Assembly: GCA_015484935.1 (NCBI GenBank)
Contig: WFUQ01000198.1
Location: forward strand, 1-5,261
Length of the DNA: 5,261 bases
Direction of reading: 5' to 3'
Source: Gammaproteobacteria bacterium
GTDB taxonomy: Bacteria; Pseudomonadota; Gammaproteobacteria; SZUA-229
Every line of letters begins with the position of its first letter. Position 1 is the first letter of the stretch. A program made the position numbers and the translations under genes. Of the stretch, positions 1 through 4,169 are shown one piece after another. The notes below the pieces were generated by a model. The model was not told where the DNA came from. It saw only the letters and a list, made by a program, of their open reading frames with translations, and did not search any database.

Positions 1-1
1 C

Positions 2-232
2 GCAACCACCCTTGCCGGTGCCGGTATCGGCGCCTGGGTCTCTGGCATGATAGGGGTCGATGTACCCAACTCCCAGATCGAAAAATTCGAGGGTGCCATC
101 TCAGCGGGTGAGATACTGGTCATGGCAGATGTAGCTAAAGATCAGGTGACCGATATCGAGGAGATGGTTCACAGCCACCATCCACAGGCCGAAATGGGCG
201 GTACAGAGCCTCAGATTCCGGCATTTCCATAA
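2..232 (+). CDS. DUF1269 family membrane protein, C-terminal part
   Basis: The frame is open from the window edge, and 76 residues are visible up to a TAA at 230-232. The first ATG in view (47) is internal: the sequence before it (ATTLAGAGIGAWVSG) is coding and forms a Gly/Ala-rich, glycine-zipper-like hydrophobic segment. After this come a motif around VPNSQIEKFEGAISAGEILV, an acidic helix (DQVTDIEEMV) and a tail ending GTEPQIPAFP. This combination of a small hydrophobic hairpin, an EGAISAGEIL-type strand and an IPAFP end matches gammaproteobacterial DUF1269 proteins, which are usually about 170 residues, so slightly over half is missing on the left. The family is thought to sit in the inner membrane and its biochemical role is not established. 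No gene follows on the same strand for almost 500 bases, so this is probably the last gene of its transcript. Family assignment is from recall of the motif pattern. Confidence 0.75.
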   Translation, partial: ATTLAGAGIGAWVSGMIGVDVPNSQIEKFEGAISAGEILVMADVAKDQVTDIEEMVHSHHPQAEMGGTEPQIPAFP

Positions 233-240
233 TAGACTTG

Positions 241-301
241 GCAGTAGGCGTACTGCATGTTTGTAGCGGGATATGGATTCCCGCTACAAACATGCGGGAA
301 T
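241..301. repeat. Nested palindromes, REP-like or terminator-like element
   Basis: Three inverted repeats overlap here. Bases 241-246 and 251-256 (GCAGTA/TACTGC) form a 6-bp stem with a GGCG loop. Bases 256-270 and 280-294 form a perfect 15-bp stem with a 9-base loop; the stem extends outward by a G-C pair, a G-T pair and another C-G pair (253-297). Bases 277-284 and 294-301 (ATTCCCGC/GCGGGAAT) form an 8-bp stem that uses part of the same arm, so the two stems cannot coexist. The element begins 8 bases after the DUF1269 stop codon. There is no T-run behind it, so a classical intrinsic terminator is not supported, though it could stabilise a 3' end. The GTAG tetranucleotide at 263-266 followed by a GC-rich palindrome resembles REP/RAYT-type repeats; that resemblance is inference. 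Confidence 0.75.
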
Positions 302-309
302 GGCGGAGC

Positions 310-370
310 GGGTGCTACTTGCACCCCTTCGCGTGCTTCGCGGCTGAATTACTCATGCTATACAATTCAG
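310..370. repeat. Cluster of three further small hairpins
   Basis: Directly after the nested palindromes come GGGTGC/GCACCC (310-315 with 321-326, 5-base loop), CGCG/CGCG (330-333 with 339-342) and CTGAATT/AATTCAG (344-350 with 364-370, 13-base loop). Together with the preceding element they fill most of the 180-base spacer between the DUF1269 gene and the end of the oppositely oriented DUF465 gene. No credible gene is visible in this spacer. The repeats may be one composite mobile or REP-like element, or separate structures at the ends of the two converging transcripts. Confidence 0.5.
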
Positions 371-412
371 TCGATGAGCAAATCCGACAGATTCAGCCCC
401 ATATTTTCGTCA

Positions 413-631
413 TCAAGCGAGGATATCGGGGATCAACTTGTCCTCAAGGCGTGAAATTCTGTCTTTAATCAACAGCTTGCGCTTCTTTAAGCGCTTCACC
501 TTCAGTTCTTCGATCTCGGCATCCTGCATCAGGCGCTCGACTATCTCGTCCAGGTCCTGATGCTCCAGTTTGAGCTCGGTAATCTCGTGCTGGATCTGAG
601 AAATTTCTTCGTCGGTCAGTTCAGGTGTCAT
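413..631 (-). CDS. YdcH/DUF465 family small coiled-coil protein
   Basis: A 72-residue, highly charged, almost entirely helical protein. Residues 5-35 and 38-66 form two heptad-patterned helices, as expected for an antiparallel helical hairpin. The family marks are the EHxxLD stretch (residues 23-28), the basic run RLKKRKLLIKDRI (47-59) and the RLEDKLIPD end (61-69), all typical of DUF465. There is no signal peptide, membrane segment or cysteine, so it is probably cytoplasmic. Its function is not established. The ATG at 629-631 is preceded on its own strand by a purine-rich GAGAGAG at a suitable distance, which supports this start. It is transcribed away from arsR, with 89 bases between the two start codons, so the promoters may interact. 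Its 3' end faces the palindrome cluster. Family call is confident; role unknown. Confidence 0.85.
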   Translation of the reverse strand: MTPELTDEEISQIQHEITELKLEHQDLDEIVERLMQDAEIEELKVKRLKKRKLLIKDRISRLEDKLIPDILA

Positions 632-684
632 AGGCTCTCTCGCTGGACTCCCTAGAATATAGAACTGTCTGGCAAAAAAACAGC

Positions 685-713
685 TTGCCAGCCAATATAA
701 TTAATTCTATAGT
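685..713 (+). promoter_or_regulatory. Sigma-70-type promoter of arsR-arsM
   Basis: A TTGCCA box at 685-690 (5 of 6 matches to the -35 consensus) is followed after exactly 17 bases by TATAGT at 708-713 (5 of 6 matches to the -10 consensus). Transcription would start near 720-721, at the arsR ATG itself, so the mRNA would be leaderless or nearly so. This agrees with the absence of a Shine-Dalgarno sequence before 721. A second possible -10, a perfect TATAAT at 696-701, lacks a good -35 at the right distance but would start transcription around 708. Either way the inverted repeat at 705-736 overlaps the promoter or the initiation region. Confidence 0.6.
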
Positions 714-736
714 TCTAATTATGTCGAACTATAGAA
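705..736. promoter_or_regulatory. Putative ArsR operator, perfect 11-bp inverted repeat
   Basis: TTCTATAGTTC (705-715) and its exact reverse complement GAACTATAGAA (726-736) are separated by 10 bases. The repeat covers the predicted -10 box and transcription start, and the right arm lies within the first codons of arsR. ArsR/SmtB repressors bind imperfect palindromes of this AT-rich kind at their own promoters, so autorepression released by arsenite is the natural reading. One arm's seven bases TATAGAA also occur at 658-664 in front of the divergent DUF465 gene, a possible extra half-site. Confidence 0.7.
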
Positions 737-1074
737 ATGATGAGACGGATCGTTTCACCGATGCGTTCAAGGCGCTGTCGAATTCACACCGTTTGCAGAT
801 TTTCAACATTCTCTCAAATTGCTGCGAACCGGGTACTGAATGCACCACCGAGCAGGCATTCTCATGCTGCGTCGGCGATCTCGGACCCAGACTCGATATC
901 GCTGCCTCGACACTTTCTCACCATCTGAAAGAACTTAATCAGGCTGGACTCATCAATATGAAACGAGAAGGCAAGCAGGTCTTTTGTTCGATCAACAGAT
1001 CCATGCTCAAGGAAATTCGCATCTTATTTAATTCTTATGAACGTAACATCCAGACCAAGAACAGTCTGAAGTAA
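721..1074 (+). CDS. arsR: ArsR/SmtB family arsenic-responsive repressor
   Basis: A 117-residue winged-helix repressor that should bind the arsR promoter as a dimer and release it on binding trivalent arsenic. The N-terminal helix contains AFKALSNSHRLQIFNIL (residues 15-31), the hallmark ArsR segment. The recognition helix is in AASTLSHHLKELNQAGLI (61-78), and the wing is in MKREGKQVFCSI (80-91). Six cysteines are present: C34, C35, C41, C49, C50 and C89. The canonical ELCVCDL metal site is replaced by SCCVGDL, so ligands probably come from the C34/C35/C41 insert and C49/C50. Such cysteine-rich ArsRs are known beside arsM genes. The ATG at 721 is chosen because the promoter ends just upstream and the protein begins normally; a TTG at 685 would add 12 poor residues and lies in the -35 box. 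There is no Shine-Dalgarno sequence. arsM follows after 10 bases, forming one operon. Confidence 0.9.
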   Translation: MSNYRNDETDRFTDAFKALSNSHRLQIFNILSNCCEPGTECTTEQAFSCCVGDLGPRLDIAASTLSHHLKELNQAGLINMKREGKQVFCSINRSMLKEIRILFNSYERNIQTKNSLK

Positions 1075-1075
1075 C

Positions 1076-1080
1076 GAGGT
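1076..1080 (+). promoter_or_regulatory. Ribosome binding site of arsM
   Basis: GAGGT lies 4 bases before the ATG at 1085, immediately after the arsR stop codon (1072-1074). It fixes the arsM start and contrasts with arsR, which has no such site. The second gene may therefore be translated more efficiently than the repressor. Confidence 0.7.
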
Positions 1081-1084
1081 AACC

Positions 1085-1951
1085 ATGAACGAGAACACCA
1101 TCAGTCAGCAACAACAGGACGAAATTCGCCAGAAAGTCAGAGACAGCTACGCCGAAGTCGCCGAAGCCAGCAATGCCGGTGGTGATTGTGGTGAAGTCAG
1201 CAGTTGCTGCGGAGTGTCGTCCGATGCGGCCATCAACACGCTGGTCTCTACCCGCATGGGTTACTCTCAGGATGACCTCGACAATGTCCCCAGTGGCGCA
1301 GATATGGGGCTGGGTTGTGGCAACCCCCGCGCTATCGCCAGTATCCAACCCGGCGAGACCATCCTCGATCTCGGTAGCGGCGGTGGTTTTGACTGTTTTC
1401 TGGCGGCTGCTGAAACCGGCTCCGAGGGGCGTGTCATCGGTGTCGATATGACACCCACCATGATCAGCAAAGCCCGCGCCAACGCCGATAAAGGGAAATA
1501 TACCCAGGTCGAGTTCAGGCTGGGTGAGATCGAGAACCTGCCGGTGGCAGATGGCGAGATCGATGTCATCATCTCCAACTGCGTGATCAATCTGTCACCG
1601 GATAAACCGCGCGTGTTTGCAGAAGCATTCCGCGCCCTCCGACCCGGTGGTCGTCTCGCCATATCGGATGTGGTCGCCAGCACGGAGCTACCCGAGGAGA
1701 TACGCAACGACCTGCAACTCTATTCCGGCTGTATGGCCGGTGCATCTCTGGTCGATGACTTGCACCGGATTCTTGCCGATACCGGGTTTGAAAACATTCG
1801 TATCGCACCCAAGGATGAATCCGTCGATTTCATCAAGGACTGGGCGCCGGGACGCGGCGTTGAAGAATATGTGGTTTCAGCGACGATCGAAGCGATCAAA
1901 CCGGGAGGCGCTTGCTGCCAGGATAACGCACGGTCAATCAGCGTTTTTTAA
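1085..1951 (+). CDS. arsM: Arsenite S-adenosylmethionine methyltransferase
   Basis: A 288-residue cytoplasmic enzyme expected to methylate As(III) with S-adenosylmethionine, yielding methylated and finally volatile arsenicals. The Rossmann methyltransferase core is clear: the SAM-binding [13 protein letters not shown] (residues 93-105), acidic GVDMT (119-123), [21 protein letters not shown] (150-170) and the post-core [14 protein letters not shown] (183-196). The arsenic-specific cysteines are present: C41/C42 near the N-terminus, C78 in GLGCGNP, C166 in ISNCVIN and C216 in YSGCMAGA. These match the four conserved cysteines of characterised algal ArsM. Additional cysteines are C35, C104 and a C-terminal CC pair (277-278). 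Length is normal for bacterial ArsM. It is the second gene of the arsR operon, so it should be induced by arsenite. Its last 14 bases overlap the end of convergent msrB. No ars pump or reductase is nearby within the window. Confidence 0.95.
   Translation: MNENTISQQQQDEIRQKVRDSYAEVAEASNAGGDCGEVSSCCGVSSDAAINTLVSTRMGYSQDDLDNVPSGADMGLGCGNPRAIASIQPGETILDLGSGGGFDCFLAAAETGSEGRVIGVDMTPTMISKARANADKGKYTQVEFRLGEIENLPVADGEIDVIISNCVINLSPDKPRVFAEAFRALRPGGRLAISDVVASTELPEEIRNDLQLYSGCMAGASLVDDLHRILADTGFENIRIAPKDESVDFIKDWAPGRGVEEYVVSATIEAIKPGGACCQDNARSISVF
1925..1949 (+). terminator. Weak intrinsic terminator candidate at the arsM end
   Basis: AACGC (1925-1929) can pair with GCGTT (1941-1945) around an 11-base loop, and the stem runs into six T residues (1944-1949). 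The stem is only 5 bp and lies inside the arsM and msrB coding ends, so it is a marginal candidate for rightward termination. On the opposite strand no T-run follows the hairpin. Confidence 0.25.
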
Positions 1952-2333
1952 AACCCAGGGAAGCGGAATTGATGCAGTAGCGTTGTCCGGTCGGTTGCGG
2001 GCCATCCTCGAATACATGTCCGAGATGAGCATCGCAGGCGGGGCAACGGACTTCTACCCGTACCATGCCGTGCGAGGTATCGCGTATTTCGGTCGGTTCG
2101 TGATCTTTCAGCGGCTGCCAGAAACTCGGCCAGCCTGAGCCGGAATCGTATTTTTCTGCCGAGCTGAACAATGGCTCATCACAACATCGACAGTGGTACA
2201 TGCCTTCGTCCTTGTTGTCGTAATACGCGCCACTGAAGGCAGGTTCGGTACCGCCCTGTCGCGTGATACGGAATTCATCTTCGCTGAGTTGCGCCTGCCA
2301 TTCTGCATCAGATTTTTTTATTGTTACGCTCAT
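1938..2333 (-). CDS. msrB: Peptide-methionine (R)-S-oxide reductase MsrB
   Basis: A 131-residue single-domain enzyme that reduces the R epimer of methionine sulfoxide in proteins, normally recycled by thioredoxin. It has the [14 protein letters not shown] start of the fold (residues 27-40), zinc ligands C48/C51 (HCRCCDEP) and C97/C100 (RCPACDAH), the substrate-site strand [10 protein letters not shown] (62-71), HLGHVF (103-108) and the catalytic cysteine C120 in RYCINSASL. In E. coli MsrB, by recall, the GWPSF motif is preceded by SGC, whose cysteine resolves the sulfenic acid; here that position is S66, so recycling must use another route. There is no signal peptide, so it is cytoplasmic. 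It is the last gene of the leftward cluster, 43 bases after the rhodanese gene, and it overlaps convergent arsM by 14 bases. The start at 2331-2333 has only a weak GAAG upstream. Confidence 0.95.
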   Translation of the reverse strand: MSVTIKKSDAEWQAQLSEDEFRITRQGGTEPAFSGAYYDNKDEGMYHCRCCDEPLFSSAEKYDSGSGWPSFWQPLKDHEPTEIRDTSHGMVRVEVRCPACDAHLGHVFEDGPQPTGQRYCINSASLGFKKR

Positions 2334-2376
2334 ATACTTCGACTTATTTCAAAATGATCGGCATGTCGAACCGTTT

Positions 2377-2799
2377 TCAACATTGCTGCCACGGCAGATT
2401 GTGGAATCGCCAGCCACCGGTCGTGCTGCGATGGTGGTGTTCGTCCAGCTCACCTTCAAAACCTTCATCGACGTTATAGACATTGCTGATACCGGCATCT
2501 ACCAGAACCTGTCCCGCCTCATTCGAGCGTTTGCCACTGCGGCAGATGAGGATGATAGGCACGCTGCCATCACTGCCATCCACTACGCCACCCAACATCA
2601 ACTTGCGCACGTCGGTAACAAAATTGGGATTCACCACCCAGTCGGGCTCGTCGATCCACGGCACATGCACTGCACCTTCGGGGTGACCGACGAACAGATA
2701 CTCCATACTGGAACGGATGTCGATCAGGATGGTGCGCGGGTTCTCCTGACACAACTGCCAGGCCGCTTTCGGGTCGATCTGTTTCAAGCTGTTGCTCAT
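2377..2799 (-). CDS. Single-domain rhodanese-like sulfurtransferase
   Basis: A 140-residue rhodanese-fold protein. The N-terminal motif TILIDIRSSMEYLFVGHPEGAVHVPW (residues 23-48) carries the conserved D27, R29, E33 and H39/P40/G42/A43 pattern. The active-site loop is C86-R-S-G-K-R, with C86 placed to carry the persulfide and a basic loop suited to thiosulfate-like or polysulfide donors. The segment after it (SNEAGQVLVDAGISNVYNVDEGFEGE, 92-117) is typical, and the end GWRFHNLPW recalls small rhodaneses seen in sulfur-metabolising proteobacteria. Unusual points are an extra cysteine as the final residue (C140) and a HHH run at 121-123. No export signal is seen. It starts 9 bases after the response-regulator stop codon, which indicates co-transcription, and msrB follows. 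True substrate cannot be read from sequence. There is no clear Shine-Dalgarno sequence. Confidence 0.9.
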   Translation of the reverse strand: MSNSLKQIDPKAAWQLCQENPRTILIDIRSSMEYLFVGHPEGAVHVPWIDEPDWVVNPNFVTDVRKLMLGGVVDGSDGSVPIILICRSGKRSNEAGQVLVDAGISNVYNVDEGFEGELDEHHHRSTTGGWRFHNLPWQQC

Positions 2800-2808
2800 A
2801 CAGGCAAT

Positions 2809-3921
2809 TTACGCGCCTGCATCCGTAGCTGTCAATTGCGTCCTGTCCTGATTATCAACGTATTCCATGAAGGCGCGTACTTTCTCAACCACGGCAGACA
2901 GATGCTGTTCCGGAATCTGGTAGTACTGACCATCCAGTATCTTTTGCATCGCTGCGTTCAATTCTTCCTCTGTCAACAGTGTTGGCTCTGGCTCTGCGAC
3001 CGGATGGTGATAATGCTCGACCTTGGATTCAGGCTTATCACGCGCACTTTCGAGCGCACTCTCTGCCTGCTCCAGCAGATCGCTGAACACCACTTCATCG
3101 CTCAATTCCGGCGTGGTGTAACCAGCAATCACGCCTATCCGTATCTTTTCCTTGCCGGTATCGAACACCAGCTTGCTGATCACTTCACGGATACGATTGA
3201 TCACGGTCAACGCAGTCGCCTGACAGGTGACCGGCAATAACAGGGCGAATCTGGCGACACCCGTCCTCGCCGCAAGGTCTTCCGCACGTAATGCTTCTTT
3301 CAGCCGACCAGCAGTCGCCACGATGATCTGTTGTGCGATGACCTTGCCATGACTGAGGAACAGCTCCTGAAAATCTTCTATCTCAAAATGCACCACAGAG
3401 ATGCTCAGTTTGTGGCGATGCGCAAAAGACAGTGCTTTGGCACCCTGTTCCTCCAGGCAACTGGCATTCGCCAGACCGGTCAGGCGGTCGGTGCCGGTCT
3501 GTTTCTCCAGCTCGACGACTTTCCGGGTCAACCTGGCATAGGCTTTGGCACGGCTGATGAGATCGATGGACTCGAACGGTTTGCTGATGAAATCGGTAGC
3601 GCCATGCTCGAACACTTCCAGCTTGGCATCTTCTGTATCATCCCGCCCTGTGACCATGATCACCGGCAGATTCGCGATATGCTCGTCTTCCGATTCGCGG
3701 ATCTTGTCCAGCATCTCGATACCGTTCATCTCCGGCATCTGCATATCGGTGAACACCACCGAGATCGCCGGATTCTGCTGCACCTGTGTCCAGCCATCGA
3801 CACCGTCCACCGCCTCATGCACGATGTAGTCCTGCTGCAACATCTTGCACGCTGCGCGTCTGATGACTTTCGAGTCATCGACGATAAGGATTTCCGGTTT
3901 TTCCGGGTCTTGTTCGGTCAT
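2809..3921 (-). CDS. Response regulator, receiver plus degenerate GGDEF domain
   Basis: A 370-residue cytoplasmic signalling protein. Residues 10-128 are a receiver domain with acidic pair D15/D16, phosphoryl-acceptor D59 in FTDMQMPEMNG, T91 and K114-P115, so phosphorylation is expected. A helical linker (129-142) leads to a GGDEF-type domain opening with TDRLTGLAN (144-152), close to the usual DxLTGLxN. The catalytic signature is GVARF (221-225) in place of GGDEF, and the metal-binding Asp of the first strand appears to be E180 in HFEIEDF. Cyclase activity is therefore unlikely. An RxxD motif (R212-A-E-D215) lies exactly five residues before GVARF, the spacing of the c-di-GMP inhibitory site. 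Residues 330-362 form an additional helical tail of unknown role. No histidine kinase is visible. It leads the cluster with rhodanese and msrB and diverges from the DUF1631 gene. The start is ATG 3919-3921, with a weak upstream purine stretch. Confidence 0.9.
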   Translation of the reverse strand: MTEQDPEKPEILIVDDSKVIRRAACKMLQQDYIVHEAVDGVDGWTQVQQNPAISVVFTDMQMPEMNGIEMLDKIRESEDEHIANLPVIMVTGRDDTEDAKLEVFEHGATDFISKPFESIDLISRAKAYARLTRKVVELEKQTGTDRLTGLANASCLEEQGAKALSFAHRHKLSISVVHFEIEDFQELFLSHGKVIAQQIIVATAGRLKEALRAEDLAARTGVARFALLLPVTCQATALTVINRIREVISKLVFDTGKEKIRIGVIAGYTTPELSDEVVFSDLLEQAESALESARDKPESKVEHYHHPVAEPEPTLLTEEELNAAMQKILDGQYYQIPEQHLSAVVEKVRAFMEYVDNQDRTQLTATDAGA

Positions 3922-4169
3922 ACTGTTGTTCCGCTGATTGAAAGTACCGCTATCGCTTGCGTGGGTTTTGATGATCCATCTCTGATTTAAGGATAGTTAG
4001 CTATTCCCGATATGCAATCCTCCAGCGATAGTCACTGCATTCTGCGTAAAAACCGCGGGTATTGCTGTGCAGATTGATGTAAATTTAGCCTCAGCATCTA
4101 TACTGGATATATTGTCGGATGCAGCCTGTTGTGCACTCATGCCCAACACTAACCACGCGAAAAATAAAA
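3922..4169. other. Divergent intergenic region
   Basis: This 248-base spacer separates the start of the response-regulator gene from the chosen start of the DUF1631 gene. It is richer in A and T than the flanking genes and should contain both outward promoters. The only reasonable promoter seen points right (4074-4104). For the leftward cluster I found no boxes better than chance. A small GATAG/CTATT-type palindrome at about 3993-4008 is the only symmetry noted. No small gene or structured RNA could be supported. Confidence 0.6.
4074..4104 (+). promoter_or_regulatory. Possible promoter of the DUF1631 gene
   Basis: TTGATG at 4074-4079 (4 of 6 matches to the -35 consensus) and TATACT at 4099-4104 (5 of 6 matches to the -10 consensus) are 19 bases apart, which is longer than ideal. 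Transcription would start near 4111 and leave about 59 bases of leader before the ATG at 4170. The -10 box is good and the -35 is weak, so this is tentative. Confidence 0.35.

Noticed and set aside
238..468. Rightward reading frames of 76 and 65 codons in the palindromic spacer
   Set aside because: They run through hairpin repeats and into the DUF465 gene on the other strand, have no ribosome site and show no recognisable protein pattern.
685..720. TTG start extending arsR by 12 residues
   Set aside because: The TTG is the -35 box of a well-spaced promoter, the added residues do not resemble ArsR N-termini, and transcription would begin after it.
705..736. Transcription terminator
   Set aside because: The inverted repeat is AT-rich, has no T-run after it and sits across the promoter and start of arsR, which fits an operator better.
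1267..1707. A 146-codon leftward open frame opposite arsM
   Set aside because: It is the antisense shadow of the methyltransferase core, low-complexity and rich in Ser, Arg and Pro.
2338..2370. TTCGAC/GTCGAA inverted repeat between the rhodanese and msrB genes
   Set aside because: Only 6 bp with a 21-base spacer and no associated promoter boxes; too weak to call an operator or terminator.
2263..3240. A 325-codon rightward open frame
   Set aside because: It is antisense to the msrB, rhodanese and response-regulator genes, all of which have clear family motifs. The length is a by-product of codon use on the coding strand.
3331..3990. A 219-codon rightward open frame
   Set aside because: It lies antisense to the receiver and GGDEF domains and has no family motif.
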